From NCBI GenBank assembly GCA_017613225.1, contig JAGAEH010000018.1, positions 1 through 7,260 of the forward strand: a DNA stretch of 7,260 bases, given 5' to 3'. Within the stretch, counting starts at the first letter, position 1. The number at the start of each line of letters is the position of its first letter. Shown here piece after piece: positions 1 through 5,361 of this stretch. Source of the DNA: Lachnospiraceae bacterium (GTDB lineage: Bacteria; Bacillota; Clostridia; Lachnospirales; Lachnospiraceae). The notes beneath the pieces were generated by a model. That model made no database searches. It was given only the letters and a program-made list of their open reading frames with translations, and had not been told where the DNA came from. Made by a program: the position numbers and the translations under genes.

Positions 1-1173
1 GGCAATTCCGCTTACTGGAGCTGCGAGAAGTGCGGCAAGTTCTTCTCCGACGCGGAAGGCAAGACCGAGATCGAAGAAAACAGCTGGGTGATCCCCGCTC
101 CGGGCGAGCATAGCTTCGGCGAATGGACCGTCACCAGGGAAGCCACCTGCGAAGAAGCAGGAGAGCAGACCAGGACCTGCTCCATCTGCGGCGAGGTCGA
201 AACGGAAGTCATCGAGGCCGTTGGCCACGATTATGTCTTTGTGAAGATCACCTGGTCCGGCACCGCTGCCAAGGGCTATACCGCGAATGCCAACTACAAG
301 TGCGATAACTGCGGCGGAACCGCAACGGTAACCGCCACCATGACCAAGAAGGTCGTGGAGCCCACCTGCGTGACTGCCGGCACCGTGACCTACACGGCCA
401 CCGTGAGCGCTTCCAAGAGCCTGGACGGCGCGAAGCATACCGGTACCAAGAAGGTAGCCGGCGATCCCGCTACGGGCGAGCACAACTACGGCGAGTATAA
501 GCTGACCAAGTCCTCCAAGAACACCTATTCCGGCCTGCTGACCAAGACCTGCGAGGTCTGCGGAAAAGAGGTCACCATGACCGTGAATCCGCTGGTCGCC
601 AAGGGTGTGTCCAGCACCAGCGACAAGGTGAAGATCACCTGGAACAAGGTCAAGGGCGCTACGCGCTACCACGTATTTGTATCCACCTGCGGCAAGAGCG
701 GAAACACCCTGGTGGGCACTACCACCGAGCTGACCTTCACAAAGGACGGCCTGAAGAAGAACACCTACTACAAGTTCCAGGTGGTGGCACAGCGCAAGAT
801 CGGCGGCAAGTGGAAGAACATCTCCACCAGCTACCTCGGCCACTTCATCTCCGGAAACACCAATTCCAGGAAGACGGTGACCAACGCCAAGAGCATCACT
901 CTGAAGGCTTCGACGGCCACGGTGAAGGTGAAGAAGACTTTCGACATCGTGAAAAAGCTCACACCGAAGACGGTAATGGCGAATACTGCCAAGACCTACA
1001 AGCTCATCGGCAGCGACCACGCGGCTGAGTTCCGCTACACCAGCTCCGATTCGTCCATCGCCACCGTCACCAAGGACGGCGTGATCACCGGCGTGAAGGC
1101 CGGCACCTGCACCGTCTACGTGGTCAGCGTGAACGGCGTCTACAAGGCCATCAAGGTGACCGTCACCAAGTGA
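1..1173 (+). CDS. Secreted or surface multi-domain protein (Cys-pair modules, Fn3-like, Big2-like), 5'-truncated
   Basis: The reading frame is open from base 1, so the start and any signal peptide lie outside the window; 390 codons and a TGA stop are visible. The first ~195 codons hold four CxxC pairs (codons 8/11, 60/63, 101/104, 184/187) in modules of the 'GEHSFGEWTVTREATC ... CSICG ... GHDY' kind, which recur in surface proteins of gut Clostridia. A second 'GEHNYGEY' module start lies near codon 159. Codons ~203-283 look like a fibronectin type III domain (KVKITWNKVKGATRYHV, then YYKFQVVAQ). Codons ~298-390 look like a bacterial Ig-like group 2 (Big2) domain ('SSDSSIATVTKDGVITGVKAG'), common in adhesins. 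The protein ends directly after Big2, with no LPXTG motif, hydrophobic tail or dockerin, so any cell attachment would have to come from the missing N-terminal part or be non-covalent. Thr and Lys are abundant, as is usual for extracellular proteins. The function is inferred from domain type only; an adhesin or cell-wall-associated role is likely but the ligand is unknown. Confidence 0.85.
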   Translation, partial: GNSAYWSCEKCGKFFSDAEGKTEIEENSWVIPAPGEHSFGEWTVTREATCEEAGEQTRTCSICGEVETEVIEAVGHDYVFVKITWSGTAAKGYTANANYKCDNCGGTATVTATMTKKVVEPTCVTAGTVTYTATVSASKSLDGAKHTGTKKVAGDPATGEHNYGEYKLTKSSKNTYSGLLTKTCEVCGKEVTMTVNPLVAKGVSSTSDKVKITWNKVKGATRYHVFVSTCGKSGNTLVGTTTELTFTKDGLKKNTYYKFQVVAQRKIGGKWKNISTSYLGHFISGNTNSRKTVTNAKSITLKASTATVKVKKTFDIVKKLTPKTVMANTAKTYKLIGSDHAAEFRYTSSDSSIATVTKDGVITGVKAGTCTVYVVSVNGVYKAIKVTVTK

Positions 1174-1225
1174 TGACTTGTTGGTGAGCAACACCCTGAC
1201 TTAGCCTCGAGCCGGGTCAGAAGAA

Positions 1226-1268
1226 GAGAAAAGGCACGGCGGGGATCTTCCCTGTCCGTGCTTTTTCT
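1226..1268 (+). terminator. Rho-independent terminator after the surface-protein gene
   Basis: A hairpin with outer stem GCACGG/CCGTGC and inner stem GGGA/TCCC, separated by a small asymmetric bulge, is followed directly by TTTTTCTT. A-rich sequence (AGAAAA) precedes the stem and could pair with the T run, so some function on the opposite strand is possible. It lies about 55 bases after the TGA of the surface-protein gene and separates it from the next operon. A small perfect TGTTG/CAACA stem (1179-1193) precedes it but has no T run. Confidence 0.85.
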
Positions 1269-1291
1269 TAACAAAAAAATCACAGGTCACC

Positions 1292-1310
1292 AATGATTTC
1301 GGGCATCATT
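1292..1310. promoter_or_regulatory. Imperfect palindrome next to the promoter, possible operator
   Basis: AATGAT and ATCATT form 6-base inverted arms around a 7-base centre (TTCGGGC), a 19-base two-fold symmetric site. Its right end is 4 bases upstream of the candidate -35 element at 1315. Position and size fit a dimeric regulator's operator, but arms this short can arise by chance, especially in this AT-richer spacer, and no regulator gene is adjacent in the window. Confidence 0.3.
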
Positions 1311-1314
1311 ATTC

Positions 1315-1343
1315 TTGTACATCAAAAACGAATATGCTAAACT
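1315..1343 (+). promoter_or_regulatory. Candidate sigma-A promoter for the zinc-ribbon/rsmD/coaD operon
   Basis: TTGTAC (1315-1320), a 17-base spacer and TAAACT (1338-1343) form a plausible sigma-A promoter. A TG at 1335-1336 one base before the -10 gives an extended -10 element, which could offset the weak -35 (3 of 6 consensus bases). The AT-rich spacer begins just after the upstream terminator, where a new promoter is expected. Transcription would start near 1350, leaving a leader of about 35 bases that carries the AAGGAGGG ribosome binding site at 1371-1378. Confidence 0.5.
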
Positions 1344-1384
1344 GATTTAAATTGTAATCTCAGCATCCATAAGGAGGGAACCAG

Positions 1385-2332
1385 ATGTTTTGCGCAAGAT
1401 GTGGTAAGGAGATCCCGCAGGGTTCCGGCTTTTGTCCCAACTGCGGCCTGCAGGTGGCGCGTAATACGATGCCGCAGGCTCAGGAGTCTGCCCAGCAGGC
1501 GGTCAATAACGCGGCTAACAATGCCGGACAGGCCATGAATAATGCGGCAAACGCTGCCCAGCAGAACTTCGGCGGCGCGCAGCAGTCCGCAAATCCCTAC
1601 GTACAGCAGGCTGCCAATCCCTATGTGCAGCAGCCCCAGGCTCCCAATCCTTACGCGCAGCAAAGCTATGGCGCTTCCGGCTACGGACAGCCTGCCGCGC
1701 CCAATGCCGGCGGCTATCAGCAGCCCTACGGACAGGGACAGCAGATGGGTTACCGGACGCCCCAGCAGGGCAATTACCAGCAGATGGACTATCAGCAGGG
1801 CTTTACCGTTCCGGAACAGAAGAAGAGCAAAAAGGGCCTGATCATCGGCCTGATCGCCGCTGCCGTCATAGGCCTCATCGCCATCCTGCTGTTCGTCTGG
1901 CCCGGCTTCCTTTCCGGAGGCGGCGCGGCCGGCTCCCCCGAAAAGACCATAAAGAACTTCGGCGCTTCCCTTCAGAAGCTGGATTTCAAGGGCATGATCA
2001 AGTGCTTTGATCCGGATTCCCAGAAGAAGCTGGAGAACTCCATCGACCAGCTTGGCGACCTGAACCTGGGCGGTTTTGACCTTTCCTCCCTGGTCGAAAT
2101 GATGAACCTGAAGGTCGACATGGATGTGATCGACGTGAACTATGATTCCGATAAAACGTCATGCACGGCCAATGTGCACATGAAGATGTCCTACAGTTTC
2201 ATGGGGTATTCTGATTCCACCGAGGAGAACGCCCCCATCCGGATGACCAAGGTCGGCGGGAAGTGGTACATCGACGGCTCCGCTCTGGATCTGGAAGACT
2301 TCCTGGGCGACATCATGGGCGGCATCTACTAA
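1385..2332 (+). CDS. Zinc-ribbon, Gln/Asn-rich, single-pass membrane protein
   Basis: The 315-residue product starts at an ATG 6 bases after the strong ribosome binding site AAGGAGGG. Residues 1-21 are a short zinc ribbon with C3, C6, C17 and C20 (CARCG and CPNCG), as in the zinc_ribbon_2 family. Residues ~22-145 form a low-complexity linker rich in Gln, Asn, Ala, Pro, Tyr and Gly, including three NPYxQQ units. KKSKK (146-150) precedes a hydrophobic segment at about 151-171, predicted to be a transmembrane helix with the zinc ribbon in the cytoplasm. The outer part (about 172-315) begins 'SPEKTIKNF' and ends with a 'GGKWYIDGS'-type strand. That layout resembles the NTF2-like/DUF4878-type domains often found in clostridial zinc-ribbon membrane proteins, but I cannot confirm the family. 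It is the first gene of the operon and stops 2 bases before rsmD. The function is unknown; a membrane sensor or envelope-associated role is a guess. Confidence 0.85.
   Translation: MFCARCGKEIPQGSGFCPNCGLQVARNTMPQAQESAQQAVNNAANNAGQAMNNAANAAQQNFGGAQQSANPYVQQAANPYVQQPQAPNPYAQQSYGASGYGQPAAPNAGGYQQPYGQGQQMGYRTPQQGNYQQMDYQQGFTVPEQKKSKKGLIIGLIAAAVIGLIAILLFVWPGFLSGGGAAGSPEKTIKNFGASLQKLDFKGMIKCFDPDSQKKLENSIDQLGDLNLGGFDLSSLVEMMNLKVDMDVIDVNYDSDKTSCTANVHMKMSYSFMGYSDSTEENAPIRMTKVGGKWYIDGSALDLEDFLGDIMGGIY
1592..1663 (+). repeat. Three NPYxQQ repeat units inside the zinc-ribbon protein
   Basis: Three 18-base units at 1592-1609, 1616-1633 and 1646-1663 encode NPYVQQ, NPYVQQ and NPYAQQ, separated by AA and PQAP. 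The units differ mostly at third codon positions (TAC/TAT, GTA/GTG, CAG/CAA), so the repeated peptide appears to be kept by selection rather than being a fresh DNA duplication. They lie in the disordered linker between the zinc ribbon and the membrane helix. Confidence 0.75.
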
Positions 2333-2334
2333 GC

Positions 2335-2907
2335 ATGAGAGTAGTAGCGGGATCTGCCAGGAGCGTGACGCTGGTCACCCCCAGCGGGCCTCATACCAGG
2401 CCCACCACCGACAGGATCAAGGAGACCCTGTTCAATATCATTCAGGGCGAAGTGCCTGAATGCCGTTTCCTGGATCTGTTCGCCGGGAGCGGCGGCGTAG
2501 GGATCGAAGCCCTGAGCCGGGGCGCCGCATTCGCGGTCTTCGTGGACAGCGACAGTCAGGCGGTCCGCTGCGTCAAGGCGAACCTGGCCCACACCCGTCT
2601 GGACAGGAACGCGGAGGTGCTGGCCATGGACGCCGGCAGGGCCCTCCATAAGCTGGCGGCTGCCGGCAAAAAGTTTGACATCATCTTCGTGGATCCGCCC
2701 TACGATTCGGACTATGAGTCGATCCTGCAGGCCATCAGCCGCAGCGGGGTGCTGGATCCCGGAGGGACCATCATCGCGGAGATGGATTCAAAGCGGGAGC
2801 TTTCCCTGGAGGGCACCGGCTTCAGGATCTTCCGCGAAAAGGATTACAAGAACAACAAGCACGTATTTATCTGCGTGGAAAGGGAAGAGCAGGATGAAGC
2901 ACGTTGA
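2335..2907 (+). CDS. rsmD: 16S rRNA (guanine(966)-N(2))-methyltransferase RsmD
   Basis: This 190-residue protein is of normal length for RsmD, which uses S-adenosylmethionine to methylate N2 of G966 in helix 31 of 16S rRNA during 30S assembly. The family signature is complete: MRVVAGSARS at the N-terminus, TRPTTDRIKETLFNII (21-36), the SAM-binding motif I DLFAGSGGVGIEALSRG (47-63), and the catalytic DPPY at 120-123. The ATG at 2335 is chosen because homologues begin with this MRV(I/V)AG motif; a longer in-frame start at 2263 would add 24 residues unlike the family. No good ribosome binding site precedes the ATG, and the previous gene's TAA ends only 2 bases upstream, so translation is probably coupled to it. 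The 3' end overlaps coaD by 14 bases, and rsmD-coaD is a conserved gene pair in many bacteria. Confidence 0.96.
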   Translation: MRVVAGSARSVTLVTPSGPHTRPTTDRIKETLFNIIQGEVPECRFLDLFAGSGGVGIEALSRGAAFAVFVDSDSQAVRCVKANLAHTRLDRNAEVLAMDAGRALHKLAAAGKKFDIIFVDPPYDSDYESILQAISRSGVLDPGGTIIAEMDSKRELSLEGTGFRIFREKDYKNNKHVFICVEREEQDEAR

Positions 2908-3397
2908 CCATGTGGGCATCTATCCCGGAAGCTTTGACCCCATCACCCTGGGGCATCTGGACATCATTGAGCGGGCGGCGAAAATGTTCGACAAACTGAT
3001 CGTCGCGGTACTGATCAATCGTTCAAAAAGTCCATTGTTTTCTGCAGATGAGCGTGTTAAAATGATTCAGATGGTGACGGAGCACATCGACAACGTGGAG
3101 GTGGTCTCCTTTGACGGACTTTCCGTGGACTTCGCGGAAGCCATGGGTGCGAAGGTCATCGTCCGCGGGCTCCGCGCCGTGACCGATTTTGAATATGAGC
3201 TGCAGATGGCCCAGACCAACCGGGCCATGCGCCATGAAATAGATACCATCTTCCTGACCACGGACCTGCGGTACGCCTACCTCAGTTCCAGCATCGTCAA
3301 GGAGGTAGCGTCCTACGGCGGGCAGATCGATCTGTTCCTTCCGCCGGCCATCGTGCCGCTGATCGAAGCCCGCATCAGGGAAAAGAAAAGCAATTGA
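2894..3397 (+). CDS. coaD: Phosphopantetheine adenylyltransferase (PPAT, CoaD)
   Basis: The 167-residue product matches bacterial CoaD, which transfers AMP from ATP to 4'-phosphopantetheine to make dephospho-CoA, the penultimate step of coenzyme A synthesis in the cytoplasm. Visible signatures are the nucleotidyltransferase motif YPGSFDPITLGH (10-21) containing TxGH, the 'RGLRAVTDFEYE' segment followed by QMAQTNR that shapes the pantetheine site, and the C-terminal 'YLSSSIVKEVASYGG' holding the ATP-binding SSS motif. The ATG at 2894 lies inside the end of rsmD (14-base overlap) with AGGGA about 8 bases upstream, and it gives the usual CoaD length; frame upstream of it encodes unrelated sequence. 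It is the third gene of the operon. Confidence 0.97.
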   Translation: MKHVDHVGIYPGSFDPITLGHLDIIERAAKMFDKLIVAVLINRSKSPLFSADERVKMIQMVTEHIDNVEVVSFDGLSVDFAEAMGAKVIVRGLRAVTDFEYELQMAQTNRAMRHEIDTIFLTTDLRYAYLSSSIVKEVASYGGQIDLFLPPAIVPLIEARIREKKSN

Positions 3398-3443
3398 GCC
3401 GTGTTTCAGCGCGAACCATACAGGTTACTAAAGGAGAGTAAAA

Positions 3444-4043
3444 ATGAGTAAGATTGAACAATTGATCAGTGAGATCGAAATGTATCTTGACAGCTGCAAG
3501 GTCCAGTCCTTTTCGGGCGGCAAGCGCATTGTCGTAGAAAAAGATATCATCGATGAAATGCTGGCGGAGCTGCGGATGCAGACCCCGGAGGAGATCCGCA
3601 AATATCAGAAGATCATCTCCAACAAGGACGCCATCCTGGCGGATGCCCAGTCCAAGGCCGACTCCATCATCGACAACGCCACCAAGCAGACGGAGCAGAT
3701 CGTCAGCGAGCATGAGATCATGATCCAGGCCCATCAGCGCGCCAGCGCCATGCTGAACGAGGCTCAGGCCCATGCCCAGCAGATCCTGGACCAGGCCGTC
3801 AGCGACGCCAACCAGATCCGCGGCGGCGCGGTATCCTATACCGACAACGAACTGGCCATGCTTCAGAATCTCATCGACAACGCGATCTCCGATACGGAAA
3901 ACCGCTACGCTGCCTTCATGCATCAGCTGAAAGAGCACAAGGACGTCATCACTTCCAACAGGAACCAGCTGAATCAGGCCGAATACAGCCAATCACAGGA
4001 AGGCGGTTATCACGAGATCAACAATGTGCTGAATGAAGAGTGA
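3444..4043 (+). CDS. Conserved coiled-coil protein after coaD (DivIVA-like / 'ATPase subunit'-like), function unknown
   Basis: The 199-residue product starts at an ATG 6 bases after AAGGAGAG. The N-terminus (1-45) has 'GGKRIVVEKDIIDEMLAEL', followed by 'PEEIRKYQKII' and a long Ala/Gln-rich helix from about 50 to 130 ('ILADAQSKADSIIDNA', 'AQAHAQQILDQAVSDANQI') with the regular hydrophobic spacing of a coiled coil. There is no Walker motif, membrane segment or signal peptide. Similar proteins sit next to coaD in Clostridia and are often labelled ATPase or V-type ATPase subunit H, which probably reflects only stalk-like coiled-coil similarity. A DivIVA/GpsB-like role at the division site or pole is an alternative, but no diagnostic motif is present. 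It is the last gene of the operon, 46 bases after coaD and just before a strong terminator. No function can be assigned. Confidence 0.85.
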   Translation: MSKIEQLISEIEMYLDSCKVQSFSGGKRIVVEKDIIDEMLAELRMQTPEEIRKYQKIISNKDAILADAQSKADSIIDNATKQTEQIVSEHEIMIQAHQRASAMLNEAQAHAQQILDQAVSDANQIRGGAVSYTDNELAMLQNLIDNAISDTENRYAAFMHQLKEHKDVITSNRNQLNQAEYSQSQEGGYHEINNVLNEE

Positions 4044-4082
4044 CTTTAAGGGGGAGCACAGAAGGTGCTCCTCTTTTTAAAG
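4044..4082. terminator. Strong rho-independent terminator, possibly bidirectional
   Basis: CTTTAAGGGGGAGCAC and GTGCTCCTCTTTTTAAAG are nearly fully complementary around a 5-base loop (AGAAG, 4060-4064). The perfect GC-rich core is GGAGCAC/GTGCTCC (4053-4059 and 4065-4071), extended by G-T and A-T pairs. A five-T run follows on the + strand, and the matching A/T tract on the left arm could serve the opposite strand weakly. It begins right after the TGA of the coiled-coil gene and closes the rsmD-coaD operon. Confidence 0.92.
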
Positions 4083-4099
4083 ATACGCTGGATCGGTCA

Positions 4100-4122
4100 C
4101 CCCGGTATGAGCCATGCCGGGG
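4100..4122 (+). promoter_or_regulatory. GC-rich hairpin in the leader of the hydrolase operon
   Basis: CCCCGGTATG and CATGCCGGGG pair over 10 bases (one T-G wobble) around a 3-base loop. No T run follows, so it is not a standard terminator. It lies about 30 bases upstream of the hydrolase start codon. I found no convincing sigma-A -35/-10 pair in 4083-4152, so it is unclear whether this stem forms in a leader RNA or is a DNA-level operator. Confidence 0.5.
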
Positions 4123-4133
4123 CATCAGCTTTC

Positions 4134-4145
4134 CCTTTCGAAAGG
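4134..4145. promoter_or_regulatory. Perfect 12-base palindrome overlapping the ribosome binding site
   Basis: CCTTTCGAAAGG is self-complementary and covers the first part of AAAGGAG (4141-4147), the ribosome binding site for the ATG at 4153. It could be an operator. As RNA it could only fold on itself with a very tight loop, or pair between transcripts, so masking of the site by simple folding is less likely. A 12-base palindrome can occur by chance. Confidence 0.35.
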
Positions 4146-4152
4146 AGATATC

Positions 4153-4776
4153 ATGAAGGAGATCAAACTGACCTGGCTGGGCCATTCCTGTTTTAAGATT
4201 GAAGAAGACGGCTTTGTTGTGATCCTGGATCCCATGAAGGACGGTTCTGTCCCCGGCGTGCGTCCGGTGCGGGAAAAGGCAGACCTTGTACTGTGCTCCC
4301 ACGGCCACGGCGACCACAACGCGGCGGAGCTCATCGACGTCAGCGAAGCAAAGGCCGAAAGTCCCTTCAGGATCTGGCCCATGAGCAGCTATCACGACGA
4401 CGCCAAAGGCACGAAGCGCGGCCTGAACACCATCCACATGCTGGACGACGGCACCCTGCGCGTTGCCCACATGGGCGACATCGGCTGCATTCCGGAGGAG
4501 ATCGTCATCCGGGCCCTGAAGGGCGTGGATCTGCTGCTGATGCCCGTGGGCGGCCACTACACCCTGAGCCCCGCCGACGCCGCAAAGCTGACGGAGATGA
4601 TCGCCCCCAAGGTGGTGATCCCCATGCACTACCGCACGGATCACTTCGGTTTTGACGTGATCGCGGAACCGGAGGAGTTTCTCTCTTTCCGGAACGACGT
4701 CGTGCATTACGACGGCCCGGAATTCATCCTGACCCCCGAGACCAGACCGCAGACCGCGGTGCTGACCTACAAATAG
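4153..4776 (+). CDS. Metallo-beta-lactamase-fold hydrolase (Lactamase_B_3 / UlaG-like type)
   Basis: The 207-residue product starts at the ATG 5 bases after AAAGGAG; an in-frame ATG 39 bases upstream has no ribosome binding site and falls inside the leader hairpin. The family motifs are visible: N-terminal 'LTWLGHSCFKI' strand, LDP at 25-27, the metal-binding HxHxDH motif H50-G-H52-G-D54-H55, the HMGDIG segment (H106, D109), 'LLMPVGGHYT', and PMHY with H159. Together these supply the ligands of a binuclear metal site. Such proteins are cytoplasmic metal-dependent hydrolases of the UlaG/UPF0173 kind, and their substrates are mostly unknown. There is no signal peptide, and the motif set resembles small UlaG-like hydrolases rather than antibiotic beta-lactamases. 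It is the first of five tightly packed genes; the next starts 9 bases after its TAG. Confidence 0.92.
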   Translation: MKEIKLTWLGHSCFKIEEDGFVVILDPMKDGSVPGVRPVREKADLVLCSHGHGDHNAAELIDVSEAKAESPFRIWPMSSYHDDAKGTKRGLNTIHMLDDGTLRVAHMGDIGCIPEEIVIRALKGVDLLLMPVGGHYTLSPADAAKLTEMIAPKVVIPMHYRTDHFGFDVIAEPEEFLSFRNDVVHYDGPEFILTPETRPQTAVLTYK

Positions 4777-4785
4777 AGGAGCGGC

Positions 4786-5361
4786 ATGTTCGGAGGCGGG
4801 ATCGAAAAAGGAAAATACGGCTACGCGGACTACATGCGCAGGAATCTGCTGATCAAGGCGCTGGTCTGCGCGTTTTTCGTCATACTTTTCATTGTACTGG
4901 GGCTGGTGATATTCCATACCAAGCGCAACTACCTGATGATCCCCGGCATGCTGATGGTGCTGCCCTTTGCCAACTTCATGGCATCCTACATATCCTGGGT
5001 CAAGTTCCATACGGCGCAGCCCGAAAAGTATGCCATGGTCAAGAACTTTGAAGACAGCGGAATGCTGCTCTGCGACCTGGCGGTGGTGAACGAAGCCGGC
5101 AAGCGCATGTTCGCCGAATTCGCAGTGATCTACCGCAACGGCGTGCTGATGTACGGCTCCGACACCCGGTGGAAGACCCAGGACATGGACACTTTCTTCA
5201 ATGCCAAGCTGCGCAGCCGCGGTCTGACGATCCGCTTAAGGTCCTATCACGACTTTGACGATTTCCTGGCGCGGATCAACGGGCTGGAGCCGCCGGATGA
5301 CGAAACCTCCAGAAGGCGCGTGGAGCTGGCGCGGGAGACGCTGATCAACAGCTCGATGTAA
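4786..5361 (+). CDS. Unknown membrane protein with two transmembrane helices and a C-terminal soluble domain
   Basis: I do not recognise this 191-residue protein. The start is an ATG 5 bases after GAGGAG-like sequence that overlaps the previous stop region. Residues ~22-43 (LVCAFFVILFIVLGLVIF) and ~49-71 are hydrophobic and probably form a helical hairpin. Basic residues at 18-19 and 24 suggest a cytoplasmic N-terminus, which would also place the C-terminal part in the cytoplasm. Residues ~85-170 alternate strand-like and helix-like segments ('CDLAVVNEAGKRMFAEFAV', 'RSYHDFDDFLARING'), and the last ~20 residues are charged. No catalytic motif, Cys pair or signal peptide is visible. It sits between the hydrolase and the pseudouridine synthase, and its TAA is directly followed by the next ATG, so the three are surely one transcript. 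Base composition matches the neighbours, with no sign of recent transfer. Confidence 0.85.
   Translation: MFGGGIEKGKYGYADYMRRNLLIKALVCAFFVILFIVLGLVIFHTKRNYLMIPGMLMVLPFANFMASYISWVKFHTAQPEKYAMVKNFEDSGMLLCDLAVVNEAGKRMFAEFAVIYRNGVLMYGSDTRWKTQDMDTFFNAKLRSRGLTIRLRSYHDFDDFLARINGLEPPDDETSRRRVELARETLINSSM

Noticed and set aside
1196..1217. Inverted repeat CTGAC/GTCAG between the surface gene and its terminator
   Set aside because: The arms are only 5 bases with a 12-base spacer and no T run; the neighbouring hairpin at 1226-1268 is the convincing terminator.
2263..2334. Upstream in-frame extension of rsmD
   Set aside because: It overlaps the end of the zinc-ribbon gene and encodes an Arg/Gly-rich stretch unlike RsmD N-termini, which begin at the MRVVAG motif encoded from 2335.
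3398..3443. Possible promoter or regulatory element between coaD and the coiled-coil gene
   Set aside because: The 46-base gap contains a good ribosome binding site but no credible -35/-10 pair or stem, so the gene is most simply read as part of the upstream operon.
3375..3992. Open frame of 205 codons on the - strand opposite the coiled-coil gene
   Set aside because: The + strand gene has a strong ribosome binding site and a coherent coiled-coil pattern, while the reverse frame gives a Leu/Gly/Asp-rich product without motifs and no convincing start signal.
4293..4655. Arg/His/Pro-rich + strand frame within the hydrolase gene
   Set aside because: It is the shifted frame of the hydrolase, whose metal-binding motifs are intact in the main frame. 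The biased composition is a frame artefact.
4153..4776. Antibiotic-resistance beta-lactamase
   Set aside because: The fold family is shared, but there is no signal peptide and the WLGHSCF, HMGDIG and PVGGHYT motifs point to UlaG-like cytoplasmic hydrolases.
4018..5010. Long open frame of 330 codons on the - strand
   Set aside because: It runs across a strong terminator and opposite the well-supported hydrolase and membrane protein genes. Its His/Gln/Val-rich translation has no recognisable domain; it is a by-product of GC-rich codon use on the other strand.
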